NCBI GenBank assembly: GCA_035267185.1
Contig: DATFLY010000005.1
Span: forward strand, 1 to 12,291
Reading direction: 5' to 3'
Length of the DNA stretch: 12,291 bases
DNA from: JAUIBE01 sp035267185
Lineage (GTDB): Bacteria > Pseudomonadota > Gammaproteobacteria > Xanthomonadales > SZUA-36
Within the stretch, counting starts at the first letter, position 1, and the number at the start of each line of letters is the position of its first letter. Of this stretch, positions 1-7,833 are shown piece after piece. Both the position numbers and the translations under genes were made by a program. The notes below the pieces were generated by a model. That model was not told where the DNA came from. It searched no databases and saw nothing but the letters and a program-made list of their open reading frames with translations.

Positions 1-1
1 T

Positions 2-352
2 TTCATGGTCAGCACAACTTTTGAACAACAGGCTGCTTTGCAGGTGGATTTACCGGAAGCCAGCTCAGTTGAAGCAACACCAGACAGACCTGACAAGCTC
101 GAGTTTGTGATCGACCGGGAAGGACGAATGTATCTGAATGACCAGGCTCTGGTTAATAGTGAGGAACGTACCATTCGTGCCGCATTCACAGAAGCGGTGG
201 GTGATGAACGTGAACTACCGATTATCCTGCGTGCTGACCGGAACACACCTCATCATTTCGTGGTCGCAGTAATGGATGCTGCCGCGGAACTTGGTTTCAC
301 AAATCTTTCCATTGCTGCCAATCGAGCGTCAGGGCAGGACAGCAGCGAGTGA
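2..352 (+). CDS. exbD: ExbD/TolR-family biopolymer transport protein, 3' part
   Basis: This is the C-terminal part of an ExbD/TolR-type protein, which with ExbB/TolQ forms an inner-membrane proton channel that energises envelope processes. The frame is open from the window edge. The codon before the first in-window ATG (position 5) encodes Phe, and F-MVSTTFE matches the family's usual end of its single transmembrane helix (LLIFFMVSTTF), so this ATG is internal and the true start lies upstream. What remains is the periplasmic domain, with the pattern LEFVIDREGRMYLNDQ and then ILRADRNTPHHFVVAVMDAA, typical of ExbD. The stop is TGA at 350-352. An exbB-exbD pair ahead of msbA-lpxK is a recurring gammaproteobacterial arrangement. 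The partner exbB is presumed upstream and cannot be seen. The substrate or receptor served is unknown. Confidence 0.88.
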   Translation, partial: FMVSTTFEQQAALQVDLPEASSVEATPDRPDKLEFVIDREGRMYLNDQALVNSEERTIRAAFTEAVGDERELPIILRADRNTPHHFVVAVMDAAAELGFTNLSIAANRASGQDSSE

Positions 353-354
353 CG

Positions 355-402
355 CTGTGCGAATGAACCTGTGCAAATGATCCTGTTCGAATGATTCTGT
401 TT
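355..402 (+). repeat. 14-bp imperfect tandem repeat, 3.4 copies
   Basis: Three consecutive 14-bp units start at 355, 369 and 383 (CTGTGCGAATGAAC, CTGTGCAAATGATC, CTGTTCGAATGATT), followed by a partial fourth, CTGTTT. Each full unit carries an ATGA, so each unit opens a mini-ORF that overlaps the stop of the one before. The mini-ORFs run 363-380 (5 codons), 377-394 (5 codons) and 391-432 (13 codons); the last stop lies inside the msbA start region. The repeat fills most of the exbD-msbA gap. It may be a neutral duplication or part of translational coupling into msbA. Confidence 0.8.
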
Positions 403-424
403 AGGGCACCGGCTGCCAAATCCC

Positions 425-2191
425 ATGACTGACGAACCCATCAGCACTGGCAAAGAAGTTTTCAAACGCCTCTGGGGCTATACCCGTCGATATTGGCCGA
501 TGTTTACGGTCGGGATTGTGGGTGTCAGCCTGGATGCTGCCATGCAGGCCGCGTTTGTGAAGTTCATGGAGCCGCTGATTGATCGGGTATTCGTTGGCAA
601 GGACGCTGAATTCGGATTGATACTTGCAGGCGGAATATTCCTGATCGCGATTATTCGCGTGATTGGTAACTTTGCCGGTGTTTATGGAATGGACTGGACG
701 GGAAGAAAAGTGGTCGCAGACATGCGGCAGGACCTTTTCGATCGCTACGTCAGTCTTCCGGCTTCCTTTTATGACCAGTTCAGTGCAGGACAACTGATAT
801 CGAAACTGGCATATAACTCGGAGCAGGTTGCTCAGGCAGCTTCCACGGCGATTGTTGCTGCATTCCGTGATGTCATGCTGGTGATCCTGTTACTTGCCGT
901 CATGCTGAGCAACAACGTGATGCTGACGCTGGTGATGTTGCTGCTGGTACCGATGATTGCGCTGCTTGTATCGGTCATCAGTAAGCGCTTTCGCAAAATC
1001 TCGCACCGAATCCAGGATTCGATGGGGGATGTCTCGCACGTCACCGAGGAAGCCGTTGTCGGGCACAAGGTGGTGAAGGTTTTCCAGGGACAGGAAGCAG
1101 AGCGACAACGATTCGCATCGGTTAACGACAAGACGCGGCGATTGCACATGCGCATGCTGGCCACGCATCTTGCCAGTTCGTCCATGCTTCAAATCACTGC
1201 GGGTCTGGCCATTGTTTTGCTGTTGTTTATTGCTACCCGCCCAAGCATTCTGAACGAGATTTCAGCAGGTACGTTTACTTCAATATTCTGGGCCATGGTT
1301 GGAACAATCCCGCCGCTCAAACGTCTCACCGCCGTGCAGTCCCAGCTACAAAAAGGCATTGCTGCTGCGGACAGTATTTTCCAGGTGCTGGATACGCCGG
1401 GAGAGCAGGATAGCGGCGACCTCAGGGTTGATCGGGTTCAGGGCAATATCACTTTTGACCAGGTCAGCTTCCGCTACAAGGATAGCGATGAGGCGGTGCT
1501 AAACGATGTCACACTGGAGGTGCCTGCCGGTAGCGTAACCGCCCTGGTTGGACCATCGGGAAGTGGCAAGACGACCCTTGCCGGACTGATTCCCCGGTTC
1601 TACCCCTACCAGAAAGGTCACATTCTGCTGGATGGGCGGGAGCTATCTGATTACGCACTGGACAACCTCCGCAGCCAGATTGCCCTGGTCAGCCAGGATG
1701 TCGTGCTGTTCAACGACACGGTCCGCGGAAACATTGCCTATGGCGCGTTGGCCAATGTCCCTGACGAAGAGGTGATACGCGCAGCACAAACGGCCCATGC
1801 GATGGAATTCATCGATCGATTGCCATCCGGACTGGATACAAGGGTTGGTGAAAACGGAACACTGCTTTCCGGTGGTCAGAGGCAACGGCTGGCCATTGCC
1901 AGGGCCCTTCTGAAGGATGCGCCAATCCTGATCCTGGATGAGGCCACCTCGGCGCTTGATAACGAATCCGAGCGGGTCATCCAGGCAGCGTTGTCTGAAG
2001 TGATGAAAAACCGCACAACGCTGGTGATTGCACACAGGCTTTCCACCATTGAAGGTGCTGACCAGGTGGTCGTCCTTGATCGGGGCCGGGTTGTCGAAGT
2101 GGGCACACACGATGAACTGATTGAAAAGGGAGGTGCTTATACTGTTTTGTATCAAAGCCAGTTGGCACCTGACATCATCCAGACAGACTAA
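425..2191 (+). CDS. msbA: Lipid A export ABC transporter, ATP-binding/permease protein MsbA
   Basis: MsbA is a homodimeric inner-membrane half-transporter that flips core-lipid A to the periplasmic leaflet. At 588 residues it is close to the E. coli protein (582). The N-terminal membrane domain shows hydrophobic segments near residues 24-44, 64-88, 138-187 and 252-300. The nucleotide-binding domain has Walker A GPSGSGKTT at 376-384, the ABC signature LSGGQ at 481-485, Walker B ILILDEA with D505 and E506, and the H-loop His537. The start is fixed: an in-frame stop at 392-394 leaves ATG 425 as the only usual start codon. No good Shine-Dalgarno precedes it (only AGGG about 18 bases upstream), so translation may depend on coupling from exbD or the mini-ORFs at 363-432. 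lpxK follows after 17 bp, which supports the MsbA rather than a multidrug-exporter reading. Confidence 0.96.
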   Translation: MTDEPISTGKEVFKRLWGYTRRYWPMFTVGIVGVSLDAAMQAAFVKFMEPLIDRVFVGKDAEFGLILAGGIFLIAIIRVIGNFAGVYGMDWTGRKVVADMRQDLFDRYVSLPASFYDQFSAGQLISKLAYNSEQVAQAASTAIVAAFRDVMLVILLLAVMLSNNVMLTLVMLLLVPMIALLVSVISKRFRKISHRIQDSMGDVSHVTEEAVVGHKVVKVFQGQEAERQRFASVNDKTRRLHMRMLATHLASSSMLQITAGLAIVLLLFIATRPSILNEISAGTFTSIFWAMVGTIPPLKRLTAVQSQLQKGIAAADSIFQVLDTPGEQDSGDLRVDRVQGNITFDQVSFRYKDSDEAVLNDVTLEVPAGSVTALVGPSGSGKTTLAGLIPRFYPYQKGHILLDGRELSDYALDNLRSQIALVSQDVVLFNDTVRGNIAYGALANVPDEEVIRAAQTAHAMEFIDRLPSGLDTRVGENGTLLSGGQRQRLAIARALLKDAPILILDEATSALDNESERVIQAALSEVMKNRTTLVIAHRLSTIEGADQVVVLDRGRVVEVGTHDELIEKGGAYTVLYQSQLAPDIIQTD

Positions 2192-2196
2192 GCGAC

Positions 2197-2201
2197 GGAG
2201 G
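2197..2201 (+). promoter_or_regulatory. Shine-Dalgarno deciding the TTG start of lpxK
   Basis: GGAGG lies 7 bases upstream of TTG at 2209, between the msbA stop (2189-2191) and lpxK. This strong site, together with the conserved N-terminal WYR...PPWFLRMLVPLYRLV stretch, supports the TTG start over the internal ATG at 2281. Confidence 0.7.
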
Positions 2202-2208
2202 CCCGACG

Positions 2209-3234
2209 TTGCGCGCAGCGCTTGAATCCCGTTTGAATCAGATCTGGTATCGCCAGGAGCCGCCACCATGGTTCCTGCGCATGCTGGTGCCGCTGTATCG
2301 GCTGGTCTATTCATTCGATCAGAAGCGACACCTGAAAAACAGGGCGAGCGATCTTGAGGCCAAATGCATCATCGTGGTCGGCAATCTCACGGTGGGCGGA
2401 AGTGGCAAAACACCGTTGCTGATTCACCTGTGCGAATTGTTTAAAGCGGCGGGGTTTTCACCGGCAGTCATCAGCCGGGGGTACGGTCGCAAAGACAGTC
2501 ATCAGCGTGTGGTCGGTCCGGATTCTGATCCGGAACTGGTTGGAGACGAGCCACTGCTGATTGCCCGCCGTTGTGGTGTTCCCGTCGTGGTGGGATCCAG
2601 TCGAATCAAAAGCGCCCGGCTTCTCTTCGCAAAAGGCTTTGACCTGGTGTTGTCGGATGACGGGCTGCAGCACAGACGATTACCGCGAGCCATTGAAATA
2701 TGCGTGGTGGACGGACAACGGGGGTTCGGCAATGGGCTGATGCTTCCAGCAGGACCATTGCGAGAGGATCTTTCCAGGTTAGAAACAGTTGATCATGTTG
2801 TCATCAACGGCAGCGAACCGGCAGACGCAAAGCAGCCAGGCTTGCCGGACGGCATTCAATCAATTCGCATGGATATCCACGCAACAAAAGTTTATTCAAT
2901 CGGTGAAAACCTTAGCTGGCGGTTGTCGCAGTTTTCCGGATGCCGTGTCTCGGCTGTGGCAGGAATTTCGAATCCGGACAGATTCTTTAGCCTGTTACGG
3001 CAGGCGCGAATTGAAGTCACCGAGCATGTTTTTCCTGATCATCACGAGTTCGGGCAGGAGGATTTTGAAAAACTTCCCGATGACCTTCCCGTTATCATGA
3101 CCGAGAAAGATGCGGTGAAGTGCATGAAGCTCAAATTGAAGAATGCCTGGTATGTAAGCATCGAGGCTCATTTGCCGTCTGAATGGGAAGAAAGACTGAT
3201 AAGGGAGGCCAGAGGAATTGTCCACGAAAGCTGA
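2209..3234 (+). CDS. lpxK: Tetraacyldisaccharide 4'-kinase LpxK
   Basis: LpxK phosphorylates the 4' position of the lipid A disaccharide (DSMP to lipid IVA) at the cytoplasmic face of the inner membrane. At 341 residues it is slightly longer than E. coli LpxK (328). The P-loop is the characteristic GNLTVGGSGKTP at residues 58-69. Further family motifs are the SDDGLQHRRL stretch, the GPLRE stretch, and MTEKDAVKC near the C-terminus. The N-terminus is amphipathic/hydrophobic (WFLRMLVPLYRLVYSF), fitting peripheral membrane anchoring. The start is TTG at 2209. The 3' end overlaps kdsB by 17 bp, indicating translational coupling. There is no Trm112/YcaR-like small gene between lpxK and kdsB, unlike the arrangement in many gammaproteobacteria. 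Confidence 0.95.
   Translation: MRAALESRLNQIWYRQEPPPWFLRMLVPLYRLVYSFDQKRHLKNRASDLEAKCIIVVGNLTVGGSGKTPLLIHLCELFKAAGFSPAVISRGYGRKDSHQRVVGPDSDPELVGDEPLLIARRCGVPVVVGSSRIKSARLLFAKGFDLVLSDDGLQHRRLPRAIEICVVDGQRGFGNGLMLPAGPLREDLSRLETVDHVVINGSEPADAKQPGLPDGIQSIRMDIHATKVYSIGENLSWRLSQFSGCRVSAVAGISNPDRFFSLLRQARIEVTEHVFPDHHEFGQEDFEKLPDDLPVIMTEKDAVKCMKLKLKNAWYVSIEAHLPSEWEERLIREARGIVHES
3203..3208 (+). promoter_or_regulatory. Shine-Dalgarno for the TTG start of kdsB, inside lpxK
   Basis: GGGAGG at 3203-3208 lies 9 bases before TTG 3218, within the last codons of lpxK. It supports the TTG start. No usable ATG exists until well inside the conserved catalytic domain. Confidence 0.6.
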
Positions 3235-3982
3235 TTACCGAATTGTTATTCCTGCCAGGGCTGCCTCTGAAAGACTGCCGGGAAAGCCTCTGCAGGATAT
3301 TTGTGGCCAGACACTGCTTCAGCGAGTCTGGTCCTGCGCGGGGAAGTCTTCGGCTACAGAAATCATCATTGCAACAGACGATCAGCAGATTCAGAAAGCC
3401 GCAAAAGCATTTGGTGCCAGGGCGTTGATGACAGATTCAAACCACAATAGCGGAAGCGACAGAATTGCAGAATGCATGGAGCAATTGTCATGGCCTGATG
3501 ACACCGTGGTTGTGAATTTGCAGGGCGATGAACCTGAGATGCCTGCGACATGCCTCGACCAGGTGGCAAACATGCTGATGGCTCATCCGGATGCTGATGC
3601 GGCCAGTCTTTACCAGTCAATTTCGTGCGAAAAGGAAATATCTGATTCAAATGCCGTGAAAGTTGTCGTAGATGAACAGGGCAGGGCGCTGTATTTCAGC
3701 CGCGCCGTCATACCGGCAGTGCGAGGACATGACTCCATAGAATCTGCTGTGAAGGCAGGTCAGTCTTGGAAACGACACATAGGGCTCTACGCTTACCGTG
3801 CCGGAGCCCTGCGGCACTTTACCAGCCTGCCACCTTCCCCCCTGGAAAAGTCTGAACGACTGGAACAACTACGTATCCTGGAATCCGGTGGCTTCATTGT
3901 GATGGCACATGCACTGGTGCCTGTGCCTGCAGGAGTCGACACTCCTGAGGACCTTGAGCGAGTGCGCCGCGCTTTTCAATGA
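3218..3982 (+). CDS. kdsB: 3-deoxy-manno-octulosonate cytidylyltransferase (CMP-Kdo synthetase)
   Basis: KdsB activates Kdo with CTP to CMP-Kdo, the donor used by WaaA to add Kdo to lipid IVA. It is cytoplasmic and Mg-dependent. At 254 residues it matches E. coli (248). The order of motifs is the family's: IPARAASERLPGKPL (nucleotide-binding, residues about 11-25), IATDDQQI, the SGSDRIAE motif, NLQGDEPEMP with the metal-binding acidic residue, HIGLYAYRAGAL, LEQLRILESG and VDTPEDLERV at the C-terminus. The start is TTG 3218, overlapping lpxK by 17 bp. The stop TGA shares an ATGA with the uvrC start, so msbA-lpxK-kdsB-uvrC are probably cotranscribed. Confidence 0.96.
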   Translation: MSTKADYRIVIPARAASERLPGKPLQDICGQTLLQRVWSCAGKSSATEIIIATDDQQIQKAAKAFGARALMTDSNHNSGSDRIAECMEQLSWPDDTVVVNLQGDEPEMPATCLDQVANMLMAHPDADAASLYQSISCEKEISDSNAVKVVVDEQGRALYFSRAVIPAVRGHDSIESAVKAGQSWKRHIGLYAYRAGALRHFTSLPPSPLEKSERLEQLRILESGGFIVMAHALVPVPAGVDTPEDLERVRRAFQ

Positions 3983-5832
3983 GCAACAAGAACGAAGACC
4001 CGACTCCGGAAAGCAAAAGCACCGACGAACCGGGCTTTGACGGAAAAGCCTGCGCGGCAGATCTGCCCACTCGTCCTGGCGTCTATGTCATGCGTGATGA
4101 GTCAAGCAAGACACTTTATGTGGGAAAAGCGAAGAACTTGCGTAAACGGGTCAGCAGCTATTTTGACGCCCGGCCGAAGGTTGACCGGATCATGCGCATG
4201 GTTGCCCAGGTCAGTTCAATCGAAATCAGTATTACCAGGACCGAGGGGGAGGCCCTGCTGCTTGAGAATGAGTGGATAAAATCGCTCAAGCCACGCTACA
4301 ACATTCTCCTGCGAGACGATAAATCCTATCCATGGATCGTGCTGACCACCAATCATGAGTATCCGGCAATCGCCTTTCACCGGGGTGCACGTGATTCAAA
4401 AAAGCAGTACTTTGGCCCGTTCCCCTCGGCCGGTGCAACCCGTGAGTCGATCAACCTGATACAGAAACTTTTCAGGATCAGGAATTGCCAGGACAGTTAT
4501 TTTGCGCATCGCCGAAGGCCGTGTCTGCAATACCAGATTCGCCGATGTACAGCGCCCTGTGTCGATTATGTCGATCCTGAAGAGTACGCCGCACAGATCG
4601 ATGATGCACGACTGTTCCTGCAGGGCAAAAGCCGGTCCGTGATTGAGCGATTAATTCAGCGAATGGAGTCGGCGGCGAATACCCAGGACTACGAGGCCGC
4701 GGCAATGTACCGCGATCAGATCAAGGCATTGCAGCAGATCCAGGCGCAGCAGTTCGTTTCAGATGGTGGTGGTGATATTGATTTCATTGCCCTGGCAATG
4801 GAAAAGGGCAAGGCATGTGTACAGGTTGTCTCTTTCCGGGGCGGTCGCAACCTGGGTCAGCGCGGTCATTTTCCGACCCAGACCCAGGGGCGTGATGAGC
4901 AAGAGGTCATGGCAGCTTTTCTTGGGCTTTATTACCAGCAACGACAACCGCCATCCCAACTGGTGACCTCACATGATTTTGAGAACAGGCAATTGATGGA
5001 AGAAGCCTTTTCAGAATCATCCGGAAAGAAAATTCGAATTCAACCAAGATCCCGGGGTGACCGCCGGAAAATGGTTCAGATGGCTCAGCGGAACGCAGCT
5101 CATGCGCTTAAGCTCAGGCTGGCAAGCATGAGCAACACGGCTGCCCAATACGATGCCCTGACTGAAACCCTGGCGCTGGATCAGCAGCCCGCAACCGTGG
5201 AATGTTTTGATATCTCCCACACAGCGGGTAACCAGACGGTCGGCGCCTGCGTGGTTTTCGATGCCAATGGCCCGGTCAAATCACTCTACAGGCGCTATAA
5301 CCTCAGAAACATCAAGCCAGGGGATGATTATGCAGCCATGCACCAGGTGCTTTCGCGTCGTTACAGCAGGATGACCTCGGCCAAAGAGAGCCTGCCTGAT
5401 CTGATCATTATCGATGGCGGAAAGGGACAGCTCACACAAGCCATTGATGTACTGGCCGAACTGGGAATTACAGACGTACCACTGGTTGGCATAGCAAAGG
5501 GTCCATCGAGACGCGCCGGCTTCGAGGACTGGGTGTTGCCGAATGGGAAGTCCATTCAGCCAGGACCGGAGTCACCGGCATCGCATCTTGCCCAGGCCAT
5601 TCGCGACGAGGCACATCGATTTGCCATCACGGGCCACAAGGGCAGGAGACAAAAAGCTGCCCTGAAGTCCAGCCTTGAGGAAATTGATGGAATCGGACCC
5701 AAACGACGTCGGGCCCTGTTGACGCATTTTGGGGGGCTACAAGGCGTTCGAAAAGCCGGAGTCGAGGAACTGGCAAGTGTTCCCGGCTTCAATGAAGTAC
5801 TGGCCAGGGAAGTCTATCGGGCCCTGCATTGA
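3979..5832 (+). CDS. uvrC: Excinuclease ABC subunit C (UvrC)
   Basis: UvrC makes the dual incisions on either side of a DNA lesion after UvrA/UvrB recognition. It has 617 residues (E. coli 610). The N-terminal GIY-YIG nuclease shows GVY at 34-36, YVG at 47-49, catalytic Arg57 and Glu96 in the ALLLEN motif. Four cysteines, C170, C182, C190 and C194, have the spacing of the Fe-S cluster ligands reported for E. coli UvrC. A UVR (UvrB-binding) helix hairpin lies around 215-252. The C-terminal RNase H-like nuclease has FDISH, IIDGGKGQL and RDEAHRFA (Asp-Asp-His triad), and tandem helix-hairpin-helix motifs (IDGIGPKRRRALLTHFGG; LASVPGFNEVLA) end the protein. The N-terminus is about 15 residues longer than in E. 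coli, but ATG 3979 overlaps the kdsB stop, which favours it. Pairing with pgsA downstream is common. Confidence 0.97.
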   Translation: MSNKNEDPTPESKSTDEPGFDGKACAADLPTRPGVYVMRDESSKTLYVGKAKNLRKRVSSYFDARPKVDRIMRMVAQVSSIEISITRTEGEALLLENEWIKSLKPRYNILLRDDKSYPWIVLTTNHEYPAIAFHRGARDSKKQYFGPFPSAGATRESINLIQKLFRIRNCQDSYFAHRRRPCLQYQIRRCTAPCVDYVDPEEYAAQIDDARLFLQGKSRSVIERLIQRMESAANTQDYEAAAMYRDQIKALQQIQAQQFVSDGGGDIDFIALAMEKGKACVQVVSFRGGRNLGQRGHFPTQTQGRDEQEVMAAFLGLYYQQRQPPSQLVTSHDFENRQLMEEAFSESSGKKIRIQPRSRGDRRKMVQMAQRNAAHALKLRLASMSNTAAQYDALTETLALDQQPATVECFDISHTAGNQTVGACVVFDANGPVKSLYRRYNLRNIKPGDDYAAMHQVLSRRYSRMTSAKESLPDLIIIDGGKGQLTQAIDVLAELGITDVPLVGIAKGPSRRAGFEDWVLPNGKSIQPGPESPASHLAQAIRDEAHRFAITGHKGRRQKAALKSSLEEIDGIGPKRRRALLTHFGGLQGVRKAGVEELASVPGFNEVLAREVYRALH

Positions 5833-5929
5833 AAAATAAGCAAGGAATGTATTCCAGCCTTCGCGCATCTGCGATAATGTGGCACTGAGCATCTGTTATT
5901 AACGCTTCCGGCTTATTGTTACCCATCCC
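5833..5929 (+). promoter_or_regulatory. uvrC-pgsA gap with candidate extended -10 promoter
   Basis: The gap contains TGCGATAAT at 5870-5878, which fits an extended -10 (TGn followed by GATAAT). The -35 position is poor, as is usual for extended -10 sites. It would place a start point about 45 bases before pgsA. Just upstream is the near-palindrome GGAATGTATTCC at 5844-5855, overlapping the -35 zone. I see no hairpin with a U-tract, so there is no evident terminator after uvrC. No good Shine-Dalgarno precedes ATG 5930. This is motif-based only. Confidence 0.35.
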
Positions 5930-6589
5930 ATGACCATGACGACGCCCACATTGCTGACACTGATTCGAATCGGCCTGATTCCGGTCCTGGTGTTGCTGTT
6001 TTATCTGCCAATGTGGTGGTCAAACATAGCCTGTGTGGTCGTATTTGTTCTGGCCGCAGTGACAGACTGGGCAGATGGATTTATTGCAAGGCGCATGGGG
6101 CAGATGTCGACATTCGGCGCTGTGCTCGACCCGCTGGCGGACAAGCTGATGGTGGCCACGGCGTTAATTCTGCTGGTTCAGCGACAGGAGACTTACGAGA
6201 TCATTTTTACCCTCTCTGCTGCGGTCATTGTTGGGAGGGAAATTACCATTTCTGCGCTTCGGGAATGGATGTCTGATGTTGGCGAAAAAGCGCGGGTCAC
6301 GGTTTCCTGGGTGGGCAAGGTCAAGACCGGGTTCCAGATGACGGCCATTGGATTCCTTCTTTATCACGACGACCTGCTGGGACTACCCATTGCCCTGATC
6401 GGCGAGGTTCTGCTGTACACGGCTGCGGCACTGACATTGTGGTCCATGTATAGCTACCTGCGATCAGCCTGGCCGGTGATCAGCGATTCCCGATATCACC
6501 AGACCCACCAGACCACCTCCAAACAGGAAGCCATGCAGGAAGTCGAAGAGAAAGAAGATACACCCAACAAAGACGGTTCAGTTTCATGA
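5930..6589 (+). CDS. pgsA: CDP-diacylglycerol--glycerol-3-phosphate 3-phosphatidyltransferase
   Basis: PgsA makes phosphatidylglycerol phosphate from CDP-diacylglycerol and glycerol-3-phosphate, the committed step to phosphatidylglycerol and cardiolipin, in the inner membrane. The CDP-alcohol phosphotransferase signature D-x2-D-G-x2-A-R-x8-G-x3-D-x3-D is intact in TDWADGFIARR...FGAVLDPLADKL. Strong resemblance to E. coli PgsA runs from PTLLTLIRIGLIPVLV through REITISALREWM and SWVGKVKT to LTLWSMYSYL. It has several hydrophobic helices. At 219 residues it is longer than E. coli (182). The extra is a hydrophilic C-terminal tail of about 35 residues, rich in Gln, Thr, Glu and Lys, outside the catalytic core. 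A second in-frame ATG at 5936 is possible. The stop overlaps the ispG start (ATGA at 6586-6589). Confidence 0.96.
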   Translation: MTMTTPTLLTLIRIGLIPVLVLLFYLPMWWSNIACVVVFVLAAVTDWADGFIARRMGQMSTFGAVLDPLADKLMVATALILLVQRQETYEIIFTLSAAVIVGREITISALREWMSDVGEKARVTVSWVGKVKTGFQMTAIGFLLYHDDLLGLPIALIGEVLLYTAAALTLWSMYSYLRSAWPVISDSRYHQTHQTTSKQEAMQEVEEKEDTPNKDGSVS

Positions 6590-7833
6590 GTGAAATCAGC
6601 AAACGAAGGGAAACCCCAACCGTGAGTATTGGTGGTGTGCGTGTCGGGAGCCAGAATCCGGTGGTGGTCCAGTCGATGACCAATACCGATACCGAAGATG
6701 TGAAATCAACAGCCAAACAGGTCGCTGAACTCGCCCGGGCTGGTTCTGAGCTGGTTCGAATCACAGTGAACACCCTCAAGGCTGCAGAGGCAGTTCCGGC
6801 CATTGCTGAACGGCTTCAGATGATGTCCTGTGATGTCCCTTTAATAGGGGATTTTCATTACAACGGTCACACACTGTTGGAAAAAGTACCCGAATGCGCG
6901 GAAATTCTTGCCAAGTATCGGATTAACCCCGGAAATGTCGGTTTTGGGCGGAAACGGGATGACCAGTTTGCCACCATCATCGAGCAGGCTCTTGAGTACG
7001 ACAAACCTGTTCGAATCGGCGTCAACTGGGGCAGCCTGGACCAGAAGTTGTTGTCCAGGCTGATGGATCAGAATGCAGCGCTTGACGAGCCAAGGGATGC
7101 AACCGAGGTTATGCGGGAAGCACTGGTTGTCTCTGCCCTTGAAAGCGCAGCACAAGCCGAATCAATCGGCATGGCACACGAACAGATTATTCTCTCCTGC
7201 AAGGTCAGTGCTGTTCAGGATTTGATCGCGGTATACCGAACATTGGCTGGACGGTGCGACTATCCGCTCCACCTCGGTCTCACCGAGGCTGGCATGGGAA
7301 GCAAGGGGATCGTGTCCTCAACTGCAGCCCTTGCGGTCCTTTTACAGGAAGGAATTGGCGATACCATCCGGATTTCCCTGACACCGGAGCCAGACCAGTC
7401 GCGAACCGATGAGGTCATCGTGGCTCAACAGGTGTTGCAAAGCATGGGCTTGCGGGCATTTACCCCGATGGTCACGGCCTGCCCGGGCTGCGGCAGAACA
7501 ACCAGTACGTTTTTCCAGTCCCTGGCAAAAGATGTCGAGGGGTTCGTTCGTGAACGAATGCCGCACTGGAAGCGTGAACATGAAGGTGTTGAACGGCTGT
7601 CACTGGCGGTGATGGGCTGTATCGTCAACGGGCCGGGTGAGAGCCGCCATGCTGATATTGGAATCTCCCTTCCCGGAACCGGGGAAACACCTGCAGCACC
7701 CGTATTTATTAATGGTGAGAAGGCCGTCACTTTGCGCGGAGAGAATGTTAACCAGGAGTTTCTCGAACTGATTGAAGATTACGTAAAAGAGCATTACCCA
7801 TCACGTTCCAGTGGCTCTGGCACGCAAGAGTGA
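6586..7833 (+). CDS. ispG: 4-hydroxy-3-methylbut-2-en-1-yl diphosphate synthase (IspG/GcpE)
   Basis: IspG reduces methylerythritol cyclodiphosphate to HMBPP in the MEP isoprenoid pathway, using a [4Fe-4S] cluster. The N-terminal barrel begins with TVSIGGVRVGSQNPVVVQSMTN and contains RITVNT, GDFHYNGH, RINPGNVG, RIGVNWGS and HLGLTEAG. The cluster ligands are visible: C299 and C302 in TACPGCGRTT, and C345 and E352 in GCIVNGPGE. At 415 residues it is longer than E. coli IspG (372). Part of the extra length lies between C302 and C345 (43 residues apart, against 32 in E. coli), in a charged helical stretch. This longer form is known from alphaproteobacteria and Xanthomonas-like organisms. It is coupled to pgsA by ATGA and overlaps or abuts the methyltransferase downstream, suggesting one transcript. 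Confidence 0.97.
   Translation: MSEISKRRETPTVSIGGVRVGSQNPVVVQSMTNTDTEDVKSTAKQVAELARAGSELVRITVNTLKAAEAVPAIAERLQMMSCDVPLIGDFHYNGHTLLEKVPECAEILAKYRINPGNVGFGRKRDDQFATIIEQALEYDKPVRIGVNWGSLDQKLLSRLMDQNAALDEPRDATEVMREALVVSALESAAQAESIGMAHEQIILSCKVSAVQDLIAVYRTLAGRCDYPLHLGLTEAGMGSKGIVSSTAALAVLLQEGIGDTIRISLTPEPDQSRTDEVIVAQQVLQSMGLRAFTPMVTACPGCGRTTSTFFQSLAKDVEGFVRERMPHWKREHEGVERLSLAVMGCIVNGPGESRHADIGISLPGTGETPAAPVFINGEKAVTLRGENVNQEFLELIEDYVKEHYPSRSSGSGTQE

Noticed and set aside
401..793. 130-codon minus-strand frame over the start of msbA
   Set aside because: It is antisense to conserved coding sequence with no family resemblance.
1643..2314. 223-codon open frame on the minus strand over the msbA 3' end
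   Set aside because: It lies opposite the conserved ATPase domain of msbA and has no recognisable motif; it is a shadow of msbA codon usage.
5833..5929. tRNA gene or terminator after uvrC
   Set aside because: The gap is 97 bp with no cloverleaf, no CCA end and no GC hairpin followed by T residues.
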